Positions 7,698 through 16,574 of a DNA stretch of 35,936 nucleotides are shown in pieces. How positions within the stretch are numbered: position 1 is the first letter of the stretch; every line of letters starts with the position of its first letter. A program made the translations under genes and the position numbers. The stretch comes from Psychrilyobacter piezotolerans. GTDB taxonomy: Bacteria > Fusobacteriota > Fusobacteriia > Fusobacteriales > Fusobacteriaceae. Location of the stretch: the NCBI RefSeq assembly GCF_003391055.1, contig NZ_QUAJ01000027.1, positions 1 through 35,936 of the forward strand, written 5' to 3'. The notes under the pieces are model-generated. The model was given only the letters and a program-made list of their open reading frames with translations. It did no database searches and was not told the DNA's origin.

Positions 7698-7719
7698 ACT
7701 TATTTTGAACTTAGAGTTC
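7685..7719. promoter_or_regulatory. Candidate operator: three half-sites in two overlapping dyads
   Basis: AAGTTCA (7685-7691) and TGAACTT (7706-7712) form a perfect 7+7 dyad with a 14-base spacer. GAACT-TAG-AGTTC (7707-7719) forms a second, overlapping perfect dyad. The half-site AGTTC thus occurs three times in the divergent region between the kinase and the permease. The protein that binds is unknown; the OmpR-type regulator normally prefers direct repeats, so a different dimeric regulator is equally possible. Confidence 0.45.
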
Positions 7720-7792
7720 TTAAAGAAATCGTAATGATATAAAATTCATCAATATTTTTTTAAACATTACGTAATATATTAGGGAGGAATTT

Positions 7793-9133
7793 ATGAAAGG
7801 AAAATTAGGATTTTGGAGTATTGTACTTTTAGGTATTAACTGTATCATCGGTACTGGGATTTTCGGATTACCCAGTAAAGCTTATGCTATGATTGGTGAA
7901 GCAAGTGTCGGTGTAATTATTTTTGATGCATTATTGGTTATTTCTATTGCTCTGTGTTTCGCAGAAGCTGCTGGTCGTTTTAAAGTTAATGGAGGTCCTT
8001 ATATCTATGCCAAGGAAGCCTTTGGAACGTTCTTTGGTTATGAAGTGGGTCTTATGAAATGGCTCATGGGAATTATCGGCTGGGCTACATTTGCAGTATT
8101 TTTAGGAAACAGGCTTGCTCTGGTTTTCCCGACGTTTGACACTTCATCTGGCAGGATGGCTATTGCAATCTTTAGTATCCTTTTCTGGAGTGTAATTAAC
8201 TTAATGGGAGTAAAATCTTCTAAAATAGTTAATAATATAGTTACTTTAGGAAAAATAATACCATTATTTTTATTTATTTTTGCAGGAATCTTCCTATTTG
8301 GTAAGGTCGATACAACAACTTTAACTAAAACTGTTGCTGTTGCAGCATCTGCACCTAATGGAAATACCTTAGTAGAAGCAGCAATATTATTTTTCTTTGC
8401 TTTTACAGGTTTTGAAGCTATAGGTATCGCAGCTGGAGATATGATCAATCCTCAGAAAAATCTTCCAAAGGCGATTGTTGTAGTAATGTTAATTGTATCA
8501 GCTGTTTATATCGCTATCCTATTAATATGTATGAAAGTACTGGGACCATCTCTTGCTGTCAGTAAGGCTCCTGTTGCAGAAGCAGCTGGTGTTCTTTTAG
8601 GAAGCGGCGGAAAATCATTTATTATGACAGGAATATTAATATCAATAATAGGAATCAATATGGCCGGTTCTTATACTTCTACAAAGTCTGGAGTAGCCTT
8701 AGCTGAAACCGGTCTTGTTCCTGAATTTTTCTTAAAAACAAATAGTAAAGGGGTTCACTATAACGCAGTTCTTGCATCTATGATAGGAACTATGGTTCTG
8801 GCAATGAGTGGAAGTTTTGCTGCCCTTGCGTCTATCGGTGTTATTGTTAGATTTATCCAGTATATCCCAACTTGTGCTGCTGTTCTGATCTTTAGAAAAA
8901 GAGACAGGGAAAACGGAATAAAACATGAGGGGTTTACAATTCCATTTGGTCCAATTATTCCTATTATTGCTTTAGTTGTAAGTGTAATCCTATTAATTAA
9001 AGCAGGTATAGCTACTCCTCATAAAATCGTTTATGGTTTAGGAGGGTTAGTAGTTGTGGCTCCATTCTATAAATTCTCTAAAGATAGGATGGAAAAAGTA
9101 GAGAAAAAAGAAGCCTTGGGAGGTGCCCAATAA
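7793..9133 (+). CDS. APC-superfamily amino acid permease
   Basis: 446 residues with about 12 hydrophobic segments. The first carries the APC signature GINCIIGTGIFGLPSKAY (the Gly-rich unwound part of TM1 that contacts substrate carboxylate in this superfamily), followed by conserved FAEAAGRFKVNGGPYIYAKEAFG and, in TM6, FFFAFTGFEAI. ATG 7793 follows AGGGAGGAA. It abuts the next gene with no gap (stop at 9133, next ATG at 9134), so it is co-transcribed with the PuuD-type hydrolase. That pairing suggests import of a gamma-glutamyl compound, polyamine or amino acid, but substrate cannot be read from the sequence. Regulated perhaps through the dyads at 7685-7719. A clear paralogue starts at 9954. 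Confidence 0.9.
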   Translation: MKGKLGFWSIVLLGINCIIGTGIFGLPSKAYAMIGEASVGVIIFDALLVISIALCFAEAAGRFKVNGGPYIYAKEAFGTFFGYEVGLMKWLMGIIGWATFAVFLGNRLALVFPTFDTSSGRMAIAIFSILFWSVINLMGVKSSKIVNNIVTLGKIIPLFLFIFAGIFLFGKVDTTTLTKTVAVAASAPNGNTLVEAAILFFFAFTGFEAIGIAAGDMINPQKNLPKAIVVVMLIVSAVYIAILLICMKVLGPSLAVSKAPVAEAAGVLLGSGGKSFIMTGILISIIGINMAGSYTSTKSGVALAETGLVPEFFLKTNSKGVHYNAVLASMIGTMVLAMSGSFAALASIGVIVRFIQYIPTCAAVLIFRKRDRENGIKHEGFTIPFGPIIPIIALVVSVILLIKAGIATPHKIVYGLGGLVVVAPFYKFSKDRMEKVEKKEALGGAQ

Positions 9134-9832
9134 ATGAAAGTAATTGGTATTTCAGGAAATAAAAAGTTTTTAGATGGTTTTAACAGGGATTATGTTTTCG
9201 ATCACTATTCCACATGTATTGAAAAAATCGGTGCTGTACCGCTGATTTTACCAATAACTAACAAGGAAGAAGTTGCTAGGGTATATATCGATAAGATCGA
9301 TGCCTTAATAATGACCGGGGGTATCGATGTAAACCCTTTCTTATATGGTGAGGAACTTACAAAGGAAACTGAAGTACCTTTTATCCAGAGAGATACTTTT
9401 GATTTCCTGCTTATCAAGGCTGCACTGAATAAAAATATCCCTATTTTAGGGATATGCAGAGGGATGCAGATAATAAATGTATATTTTGGCGGTTCACTGC
9501 ATCAGGATATAAAATACTATGGTGAGACCAATGTGCAGCATGTACAGAAATCTAATCACCATGAGCCTGTTCACTTTGTGGATATTGAGAAGGATTCTAT
9601 CCTCTGTACTCTCATCGGGGAAAAACAAATTGTCAATTCTGTACACCATCAGTGTATCAAGGAACTGGGGGCAGGACTGACAGCTTCAGCAGTATCTTCT
9701 TCCGATAAGATAATTGAAGGTTATGAATCTAAGGGTAAAAACAAGATCCTGGGTATCCAGTGGCATCCTGAGATGATGTTTGCTGAAGGAAATAATGAAA
9801 TGGAAAATATCTTCCGGTTTTTACTTAGATAA
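9134..9832 (+). CDS. Peptidase C26 / gamma-glutamyl-gamma-aminobutyrate hydrolase-like protein
   Basis: 232 residues, a class-I glutamine-amidotransferase fold acting as a hydrolase. The catalytic triad is visible: nucleophile C108 in GICRGMQIIN, H211 and E213 in GIQWHPE. MTGGIDVNPFLYGEE and SVHHQ are family hallmarks of the PuuD group, which cleaves gamma-glutamyl amide bonds such as gamma-Glu-GABA. The ATG directly follows the permease stop codon and the permease 3' end supplies its ribosome site (GGGAGGTG), so translation is probably coupled. Known for the family: the hydrolase activity. Inferred: it processes the substrate imported by one or both neighbouring permeases. It could instead act on another gamma-glutamyl compound, since no other putrescine-pathway gene is present. 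Confidence 0.85.
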   Translation: MKVIGISGNKKFLDGFNRDYVFDHYSTCIEKIGAVPLILPITNKEEVARVYIDKIDALIMTGGIDVNPFLYGEELTKETEVPFIQRDTFDFLLIKAALNKNIPILGICRGMQIINVYFGGSLHQDIKYYGETNVQHVQKSNHHEPVHFVDIEKDSILCTLIGEKQIVNSVHHQCIKELGAGLTASAVSSSDKIIEGYESKGKNKILGIQWHPEMMFAEGNNEMENIFRFLLR

Positions 9833-9851
9833 TCAGAAAAATTATTCAGAT

Positions 9852-9882
9852 AGAGGGCTTTCTAAAAAAGAGGCCCTCTTTT
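9852..9882 (+). terminator. Intrinsic terminator after the hydrolase gene
   Basis: AGAGGGC (9852-9858) pairs with GCCCTCT (9873-9879) across a 14-base A-rich loop and is followed by TTTT. It ends the permease-hydrolase transcript or attenuates readthrough into the second permease. Confidence 0.8.
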
Positions 9883-9953
9883 CAATTAAACATACAGATG
9901 ATATACTATTTAAAATATTATAGATATCAATTTTTATAAAAGGAGGGCAGACT

Positions 9954-11213
9954 GTGACAAATAAACTAGGTTTTTGGAGTATTGTTTTACTTGGAATAAA
10001 CACCATTCTTGGATCAGGTATCTTCCTTCTTCCAGGAAGTTTTTATATAGCCTTAAATGAAAGAGGGGTTTTCCCTACCCTGATTGTTATCGCCACCGTT
10101 CTTTCTATCTCTCTTTGCTTTGCTGAAGCCTCTGGAATCTTTGAGGGGTATGGAGGTCCTTATATATATGTGAGAGAAGCTATGGGAGAATTCATGGGGT
10201 TTCAGGTTGGATTTATGAAGTGGGTTATCTCTCTTCTTGCCTGGGCAACCATGGCTGTTGCTTTTGCAGATCTTTTGGTGGCCTTTTTAGATATAGCTCA
10301 TATCCCTTATATTGAAAAGATTCTTGCAGGACTCCTCATTGTCATCCTCTCCTATATCAACTTTTTAGGAGTAGAATTAACAAAGAGTTTAAACAATATT
10401 GTTACCCTGGGAAAGATGGTGCCTATTATATTATTTGTTTTTATAGGAATTAAATATATGGGAAAAAGCAACCTCATCTTTATCGCAAGGGATCCCGGAA
10501 GATTGATAACGGGTATTGCAGATCCTATCCTGATCCTATTCTATGCATTTACAGGTTTCGAATCAATTGCAGTAGCAGCCAGAGATATGAAAACTCCCCT
10601 TAAAAACCTTCCAAAGGGTATTATCAGTGTAATGATTGGTATAACAATACTTTATCTTATCCTGATCTTTTCTATCCTGGGAGTTCTGGGAGGAAATATA
10701 GCCCCGGATTCATACCCTATATTTCATGCGGCCTACCTTCTGCTGGGACCTCTTGGAGGAAGCTTTTTCTCATCGGGGATAATAGTTTCTGTTATTGGTA
10801 TCAATATTGCATCATCTTTTATAAGTCCAAGATCTATAGTAGCACTATCTGAGAAAAATACCATGCCGGAATTTCTCTCCAGAAAAAATAAATATGGTAC
10901 CCCTGGTGCTGCTATCATCCTCACTGGGGGGCTTTCATTACTTATAATTCTTATTGGTAACTTTAATACCTTAGCTTCATTTTCTGTAATTTCAAGAATT
11001 TCCCAGTACCTGCTTACGTGTATAGCTGTCATCATATTTAAAAAGCGGGGTATTAAAGGCTCTTTAACCTTGCCGGGAGGGTACCTTGTTCCTATTATTG
11101 CCTTGGTAACTATGGGTATTTTATTTTATAACTATCTAATTTACATAGTTACTGTATTTTTAATATTTTTTCTCATTGGAAGATATTTTTATAGTTATGA
11201 TAATAACAAATAA
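9954..11213 (+). CDS. APC-superfamily amino acid permease (paralogue)
   Basis: 419 residues, about 12 membrane segments. The same signature positions as the permease at 7793 are kept: GINTILGSGIFLLPGSFY in TM1, FAEASGIFEGYGGPYIYVREAMG, and FYAFTGFESI in TM6, so the two are clearly related by duplication or share a recent ancestor. The start is GTG 9954, seven to eight bases after GGAGGG. It lies behind a terminator and therefore may be separately expressed or reached by readthrough. TM1 and TM6 differ at several positions from its paralogue (for example S for T beside GIF), consistent with a different substrate preference (inference). No terminator is obvious in the 110 bases that follow. Confidence 0.9.
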   Translation: MTNKLGFWSIVLLGINTILGSGIFLLPGSFYIALNERGVFPTLIVIATVLSISLCFAEASGIFEGYGGPYIYVREAMGEFMGFQVGFMKWVISLLAWATMAVAFADLLVAFLDIAHIPYIEKILAGLLIVILSYINFLGVELTKSLNNIVTLGKMVPIILFVFIGIKYMGKSNLIFIARDPGRLITGIADPILILFYAFTGFESIAVAARDMKTPLKNLPKGIISVMIGITILYLILIFSILGVLGGNIAPDSYPIFHAAYLLLGPLGGSFFSSGIIVSVIGINIASSFISPRSIVALSEKNTMPEFLSRKNKYGTPGAAIILTGGLSLLIILIGNFNTLASFSVISRISQYLLTCIAVIIFKKRGIKGSLTLPGGYLVPIIALVTMGILFYNYLIYIVTVFLIFFLIGRYFYSYDNNK

Positions 11214-11288
11214 GCAGCTCAATGGCACATTTCTAAATTAAACACAGTAGTCCTTAAATTATTGAACTGATTTTTTTAGGCCAATTTA

Positions 11289-11297
11289 TGCTATAAT
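11289..11297 (+). promoter_or_regulatory. Extended -10 promoter of the HAD/dtd unit
   Basis: TGC-TATAAT (11289-11297), about 27 bases before the HAD start codon. The -35 region is only a T run, consistent with an extended -10 promoter. Confidence 0.6.
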
Positions 11298-11323
11298 AAA
11301 AAGAAAAAAAGGAGATTATACTT

Positions 11324-12130
11324 ATGAAATATAAAGCGGTTATTTCTGATTTAGACGGTACACTTTTAAATTCAGAACACAAAATTTCAGACTATACTAA
11401 AACAGTTATTAAATCTATCATTGACAGCGGTGTAAAATTTTTTATTGCAACCGGCAGGCACCACACCGATGTATTGGCTATAAAAAAGATTTTAGATTTA
11501 GACAGTATTATGATTACCTCTAACGGAGCCAGGGTTCATGATGAGGAAAATAAAGAGATCTTGGCCAGAGACCTTCCCCTTTCTATCTCAAGAGAGATAA
11601 TAGACCTTAAATTAGATGAGGAAATTTATGTAAACTTATATGCCGGGGACCATTGGTATACAGAAAAAGAAGCCCAGTGGACCGAAGCATTTCATACTGA
11701 ATCCGGGTTCACCTATACTTTAGCTAATTTTGAAGACCTGAAAAATACTAAAATCACTAAATTTTTCTATCTCCATGAAGATCCAAAGGTCATGGAAAAA
11801 CTGGAAAAAAAAATTAATGGACTTTACCCTGACCAGCTTAATGTCACTATGTCACTACCTGTCTGTTTGGAAGTAATGGCTAAAGATGTCTCTAAGGGAA
11901 CTGCCATAGTAGAGGTCTTAAAATTAGAAGATATCAAGATCGAAGAAACTATCGCCTTTGGTGATGGATTGAATGATTTGGAGATGTTAGAGTTAGTAGG
12001 AAAAGGATTTATAATGCAAAATGGCAGCCAAACCCTTAAAGAAACATTACCACATTTAGAGATTATCGGAGATAATACAAATGATGGAGTAGCTAAAAAA
12101 TTAGAAGAAATATTTGAAATAAAAAAATAA
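11324..12130 (+). CDS. Cof-type HAD-IIB family phosphatase
   Basis: 268 residues. Motif I DLDGT supplies nucleophile D9 and acid/base D11, motif II is in FFIATGR, and motif IV GDGLND sits near residue 220, followed by IMQNGSQTLK. The long insert between motifs II and III is a C2B cap, which defines the Cof/YbjI-type sugar-phosphate or nucleotide phosphatases. Substrates in this group are broad (phosphosugars, FMN, PLP), so no gene name is given. ATG 11324 follows AAAGGAG. The dtd start is 30 bases past its stop, in the same direction, so the two are probably one transcript. Confidence 0.9.
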   Translation: MKYKAVISDLDGTLLNSEHKISDYTKTVIKSIIDSGVKFFIATGRHHTDVLAIKKILDLDSIMITSNGARVHDEENKEILARDLPLSISREIIDLKLDEEIYVNLYAGDHWYTEKEAQWTEAFHTESGFTYTLANFEDLKNTKITKFFYLHEDPKVMEKLEKKINGLYPDQLNVTMSLPVCLEVMAKDVSKGTAIVEVLKLEDIKIEETIAFGDGLNDLEMLELVGKGFIMQNGSQTLKETLPHLEIIGDNTNDGVAKKLEEIFEIKK

Positions 12131-12160
12131 TTGATTTAACTATAAGTGGAGGAACGGGAT

Positions 12161-12616
12161 ATGAGAGTCGTTTTACAGAGAGTTTCAAGAGCAAGTGTAG
12201 AAGTAGAAGGAAATATAATCGGGAAAATAGACAATGGATTATTACTGTTATTAGGTATTCATGTAGATGACAATATAAAGGAATTAGAATGGATGGTTAA
12301 CAAGGTCATAGGACTTAGAATATTTGAAGATGAAGATGGAAAGATGAACAACTCCCTGACCGATGCAGGCGGCAGTCTCCTAATAGTGTCACAATTTACC
12401 CTCTATGGCGATTGTGAAAAAGGAAGAAGACCAGGATTTATAGATGCTGCCAGACCAGAAAAAGCTATCCCCATGTATGAGGAGTTTATAGACAGGTGTA
12501 AAAAATTAGGAGTCCATGTAGAAAGTGGTGAATTTGGTGCTGATATGAAGGTGGATCTTTTAAATGATGGTCCCGTTACTTTGGTAATAGATTCTCCTGC
12601 AAGACTCAGAGGATAG
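12161..12616 (+). CDS. dtd: D-aminoacyl-tRNA deacylase
   Basis: 151 residues. Dtd hydrolyses D-aminoacyl-tRNA (and Gly-tRNA-Ala), recycling tRNAs mischarged with D-amino acids. Seen: MRVVLQRV at the start, the catalytic-site segment SQFTLYGD (77-84) and the cross-subunit DGPVT motif (136-140), which position substrate in the dimer. Length is normal for the family. ATG 12161 is chosen because GGAGG (12148-12152) lies eight bases upstream; an earlier GTG at 12146 overlaps that ribosome site and would add five non-conserved residues. It shares its 3' terminator with the convergent glgP. Confidence 0.95.
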   Translation: MRVVLQRVSRASVEVEGNIIGKIDNGLLLLLGIHVDDNIKELEWMVNKVIGLRIFEDEDGKMNNSLTDAGGSLLIVSQFTLYGDCEKGRRPGFIDAARPEKAIPMYEEFIDRCKKLGVHVESGEFGADMKVDLLNDGPVTLVIDSPARLRG

Positions 12617-12628
12617 AAAACAAGAACT

Positions 12629-12677
12629 TAATTAAAAAATAGTCCACTAGTTTTACCAGCGGACTATTTTTTAATTA
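12629..12677. terminator. Shared convergent terminator of dtd and glgP
   Basis: TAATTAAAAAATAGTCC (12629-12645) and GGACTATTTTTTAATTA (12661-12677) form a perfect 17-bp stem around a 15-base loop. It has A and T tracts on both sides, so it can stop transcription from either direction. The glgP stop codon (12671-12673) is inside the right arm. Confidence 0.9.
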
Positions 12678-15073
12678 TCTATACCCCATATCTCTTTTGC
12701 ATATTTTCTTATGGTATTGTCACTGGAAAAATATCCGGATTTTGCAATATTTTTAACTACCATGGAGTTCCATTTATCGCGGTCACGGTAAATTTTATCA
12801 ATTTTTCTATGGGTTTCTAAGTAGGTATTGAAATCTTTTAGAACAAAATACCTATCCCCATCTATTAGATGACTGTATATACTTGAAAAATCTCCTCCAA
12901 AGGTTCCATCTCGCAGCATCTCTACAACTGTCTTTAATTTAGGGTTTGTCTCTAAAAATTTTATCGGATCATAAGATTGTTTTTTCCTTATCTCTTTCAA
13001 TTCCTTATATTCCAATCCAAAAATAAATATATTTTCCTCTCCTACAGCTTCCTTCATCTCAACATTAGCTCCATCCAGGGTTCCTATAGTCAAGGCTCCA
13101 TTCATCATAAATTTCATATTTGAAGTTCCGCTGGCTTCCATTCCAGCAGTGGATATCTGTTCACTGAGATCACTTCCAGGGATTATTATCTGAGCTTTAC
13201 TTACACTATAATTTGGGATAAATACCACCCTTATAAATTTATTGACCCTCTCATCATCATTGACCAGATTTCCTACAGAATTGATCAACTTTATAATTCT
13301 TTTAGCCAAATAATAACCAGGAGCTGCCTTGGCTGAAAATATAAATGTCTTAGGATGCATCGTAAAGTCTTTATCTTCAAGGATCTCCCTGTATAAATAG
13401 ATTATATGCAGGATATTCATCAGCTGCCTTTTATATCCATGCATCCTTTTCACATGGGTATCAAAGATAGAATTAACATCCACTTCTATTCCTGTTTCCT
13501 CCCATATAAATTTAGCTAATTTTTTTTTGTTTTCCAATTTTATTCCCTCTATCTTCTTACAAAAACTCCTATCCTGCGAAAATTCAGCTAATTTTTCCAA
13601 AAGATTTGGGTCATCTTTCCAACTATACCCAATTACATCATCTATCAATGTTGTCAATGCTTTGTTTGATTTTAATAACCACCTTCTATGGGTTATTCCA
13701 TTGGTCTTATTATTAAATCTCTCTGGATATAATTCATAAAAATTTTTAAATATTTTTTTTGTTAAGATCTCTGTGTGTAACTTTGATACTCCATTTATAG
13801 AATGGCTCCCTACAATGGCTAGATGTGCCATATTTATTACTCGATCTTTAATAATGGCAACCTCCATAACTCTGTCCCAGTCATCATATTTTTGATAGAC
13901 CTTATTACAAAATCTTCTATTAATTTCTTCAATTATCATATATACCCTGGGAATTAATTTCTGAACCTTATCTATCTCCCACTTTTCCATAGCTTCAGTT
14001 AAAATTGTGTGATTGGTATAAGACATTACTTTTTTTGTAATCTCCCAAGCTTCATCCCAGTATACTTTTTTTTCATCTATCAAGATCCTCATAAACTCTG
14101 CAATACAAAGGGCAGGATGGGTATCGTTTATTTGTATATTAAAGGTTTCAGGAAATTTACTTGGTCTGATACCTTTCTTAGAGTTATAGCTCACTATACT
14201 CTGTAATCCCGCACTGACAAAAAAATACTCCTGTTTTAACCGGAGCAGCCTCCCACTTTCAGTGGCATCATCTGGATATAATAATTTTGAGATAGCTTCA
14301 GCCTTTCTTTTTTGTTCATCTAATTCTGAAAATGTACCGTAATTAAAAGAATTAAAATCAAAATCATTCCCCTGTATTTGAGCTTTCCATAATCTCAGAT
14401 TATTCACAACCTTATTATTATAGCCTACAACAGGGATGTCATAGGGAACCGCTAAGATTGTTTCATATCCAGTATGAATAGGTGTCAGGTACCCCTCTGT
14501 CTCTTTTAAAGTTATCTCTCCATAAAATTTTATCCTTTGTGATTCATGACTTTTTTTAGTTTCCCAAACAAATCCATTTTTCAACCAATTATCAGGACCC
14601 TCTATCTGTTCCCCATTGACTATTTTTTGTTCAAACAAACCATAATCATACCTTATACCACATCCATGTCCCGGTATTCCTATAGATGCCATAGAATCTA
14701 AAAAGCAGGCAGCCAGTCTTCCTAAACCACCATTCCCGAGACCTGGTTCAGCATCATATTTTTCAAATTCATCTAAATCTAAGCCTAATTCATCCATAAC
14801 TTCCATACATAGATCTTCTAAACCTAAATTAATTATATTGGTACACATCATCTTCCCCAATAAAAATTCCAAGGAAAAATAATACACTTGTTTTTCTTTT
14901 CCAATCCTATAATTTTCATTTTTTTTCAGCCAGTTTTCCGAAAGATATCCCTTTATAACTGTGGCAAAAATCTCATACTGATCTTCCTTAGACGTGTCTA
15001 TAAATTCCTTCGTAAACATTATCATAGCCACTTTTTTTAAATCTGATAGGATCTTTTGTTTTGTAATATTCAT
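12671..15073 (-). CDS. glgP: Glycogen/alpha-glucan phosphorylase
   Basis: 800 residues, normal for GT35 phosphorylases. It releases glucose-1-phosphate from the non-reducing ends of glycogen. Seen: the N-terminal YYFSLEFLLGK and GNGGLGRLAACFLDS, the substrate-site NDTHPAL, the KAAPGYYLAKRIIK segment that binds phosphate and PLP, and the EASGTSNMKFMMNG motif containing the PLP-binding lysine, followed by GTLDGANVEM. It is the last gene of the glg operon, 20 bases after glgA, with AGGGGGA before ATG 15073. Its placement with the biosynthetic genes lets storage and mobilisation be made together, with control left to allostery. No truncation is seen. Confidence 0.97.
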   Translation of the reverse strand: MNITKQKILSDLKKVAMIMFTKEFIDTSKEDQYEIFATVIKGYLSENWLKKNENYRIGKEKQVYYFSLEFLLGKMMCTNIINLGLEDLCMEVMDELGLDLDEFEKYDAEPGLGNGGLGRLAACFLDSMASIGIPGHGCGIRYDYGLFEQKIVNGEQIEGPDNWLKNGFVWETKKSHESQRIKFYGEITLKETEGYLTPIHTGYETILAVPYDIPVVGYNNKVVNNLRLWKAQIQGNDFDFNSFNYGTFSELDEQKRKAEAISKLLYPDDATESGRLLRLKQEYFFVSAGLQSIVSYNSKKGIRPSKFPETFNIQINDTHPALCIAEFMRILIDEKKVYWDEAWEITKKVMSYTNHTILTEAMEKWEIDKVQKLIPRVYMIIEEINRRFCNKVYQKYDDWDRVMEVAIIKDRVINMAHLAIVGSHSINGVSKLHTEILTKKIFKNFYELYPERFNNKTNGITHRRWLLKSNKALTTLIDDVIGYSWKDDPNLLEKLAEFSQDRSFCKKIEGIKLENKKKLAKFIWEETGIEVDVNSIFDTHVKRMHGYKRQLMNILHIIYLYREILEDKDFTMHPKTFIFSAKAAPGYYLAKRIIKLINSVGNLVNDDERVNKFIRVVFIPNYSVSKAQIIIPGSDLSEQISTAGMEASGTSNMKFMMNGALTIGTLDGANVEMKEAVGEENIFIFGLEYKELKEIRKKQSYDPIKFLETNPKLKTVVEMLRDGTFGGDFSSIYSHLIDGDRYFVLKDFNTYLETHRKIDKIYRDRDKWNSMVVKNIAKSGYFSSDNTIRKYAKEIWGIDN

Positions 15074-15093
15074 ATATTCCCCCTATCCTCTCT

Positions 15094-16521
15094 TTATTTT
15101 TTATTTATCAATTCCTTATATATCTTCTTATATTCCTTAGCTGCATTTGCCCAGCTGCTCTTTCTTTCCATGGCATTTTTAACCAGCTTATCCCAGTGTT
15201 CTTTCTTTTCATAAATTTTTAAAGCATACTTTAAAGTTTCCAGCAGTTCATGAGCATTATAATTTCTAAATCCAAAACCTGTTCCTGTCCCCTTAAATTC
15301 ATTATATGGAATAACGGTATCCTTCAATCCTCCCGTTTCCCTTACAATAGGTATTGTCCCATATCTCATAGAGATCAATTGTGACAATCCACAGGGCTCA
15401 AATAATGATGGCATCAAAAACATATCCGATCCAGCATATATTTTTTTAGCCAGTGTACTGTCAAAGGTAATATTGGCTGATAATTTAGACGGGTATATAT
15501 GTGCATAATATTTAAATAGGTCTTCAAATTGAATATCTCCAGTTCCCAATACAACCAGCTGTATATCTAAAATCAATAACTCTTCCAATATGTGTGCTAT
15601 CAGATCCAGACCTTTTTGTCCGGTGAGCCGTGTGACAATGCCAATAACCGGGATATTTTCACTCTCTAATAAACCCAGCTCTCTCTGTAGAGCTAATTTA
15701 TTCTCTATTTTTTTTTCCCTTGTAGAGATCCCGTATTTAGTGTGAAGTTCCTTATCTTTTCTGGGGTTAAAAGTTTCATAATCTATACCATTTACTATTC
15801 CTGTAACTTTATAATCCAGTTTTTGAAAGAGACCGTGGAGACCCTCACCAAAAAAAGGATACTTTATCTCATTGGCATATGTATCACTTACTGTAGTTAT
15901 ATAGTCGGAAAAGGTAATCCCACCCTTCATATAGGAGATGGCATCGTTAAATTTTAATTTTTCCTCATCAAAATAATAATCACTTAAACCTAAGATATCA
16001 TGGAGGGTTTGCTTACTGTATACTCCCTGAAACTTAAGATTATGTATCGTATATACCACCTTTATATCTTTATATTTTTCCCCGTAAAATGCTTTTAAAA
16101 ATACAGGAATTAAAGCTGACTGCCAGTCATTGCAATGGATAATATCAGGTACAAAATCCATATGTTCAATAGCATCTATTACTGCCCTGGAAAAATATGA
16201 AAACCGCTCACCATCATCAAAATATCCATAGGCATTGGGACGGTTAAAATAGCCCTCATTGTCTATAAAATAAAATGGAATTTTATCATATTTCATCCTA
16301 TAAAGACCTACATATTTCTCCCTCCAAGATACCTTAGTTGTAAACTTGGATATCAATTTCATTCCGCTACGATATCTATCGTGAATACTTGTGTATTTAG
16401 GCATAATCACCCTGATATCTGTAGTTTTCACAAGGGCTTTTGGAAGGGAATGTGCAACATCTCCTAACCCTCCACTCTTGGCAAAGGGATGCGCTTCACT
16501 GGTTACAAATAATATTTTCAT
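15094..16521 (-). CDS. glgA: Glycogen synthase (ADP-glucose type, GT5)
   Basis: 475 residues, the usual bacterial length. It transfers glucose from ADP-glucose to the growing alpha-1,4-glucan. The N-terminal KSGGLGDV (15-22) binds ADP-glucose; the C-terminal Rossmann domain has LFEPCGLSQL and ETGGLKDTV, with the Glu that contacts the nucleotide sugar. The start ATG 16521 follows AAAAGGAGAATATT. A GC-rich hairpin (16546-16566) lies between glgD and glgA and may lower or time glgA/glgP expression. glgP follows 20 bases after its stop. Confidence 0.97.
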   Translation of the reverse strand: MKILFVTSEAHPFAKSGGLGDVAHSLPKALVKTTDIRVIMPKYTSIHDRYRSGMKLISKFTTKVSWREKYVGLYRMKYDKIPFYFIDNEGYFNRPNAYGYFDDGERFSYFSRAVIDAIEHMDFVPDIIHCNDWQSALIPVFLKAFYGEKYKDIKVVYTIHNLKFQGVYSKQTLHDILGLSDYYFDEEKLKFNDAISYMKGGITFSDYITTVSDTYANEIKYPFFGEGLHGLFQKLDYKVTGIVNGIDYETFNPRKDKELHTKYGISTREKKIENKLALQRELGLLESENIPVIGIVTRLTGQKGLDLIAHILEELLILDIQLVVLGTGDIQFEDLFKYYAHIYPSKLSANITFDSTLAKKIYAGSDMFLMPSLFEPCGLSQLISMRYGTIPIVRETGGLKDTVIPYNEFKGTGTGFGFRNYNAHELLETLKYALKIYEKKEHWDKLVKNAMERKSSWANAAKEYKKIYKELINKK

Positions 16522-16545
16522 AATATTCTCCTTTTTTTCTTAAAA

Positions 16546-16566
16546 TGCTGGCTCATAGAGCCAGCA
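16546..16566 (-). terminator. Intercistronic hairpin between glgD and glgA
   Basis: A perfect 9-bp stem, TGCTGGCTC and GAGCCAGCA, around a 3-base loop, followed on the minus strand by TTTTAAG. It is much more G+C-rich than its surroundings. The U tract is short, so it is more likely a partial terminator or mRNA-stabilising element than a full stop. Confidence 0.65.
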
Positions 16567-16574
16567 AAAATATT

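Noticed and set aside
8038-8448. 136-codon open frame antisense to the first permease
   Set aside because: It lies wholly inside a clear APC permease gene, has hydrophobic, low-complexity content mirroring the membrane segments, and has no ribosome site of its own.
12146-12160. GTG start that would lengthen Dtd by five residues
   Set aside because: The codon overlaps the GGAGG site that serves ATG 12161, and MRVVLQRV is the family's normal N-terminus.
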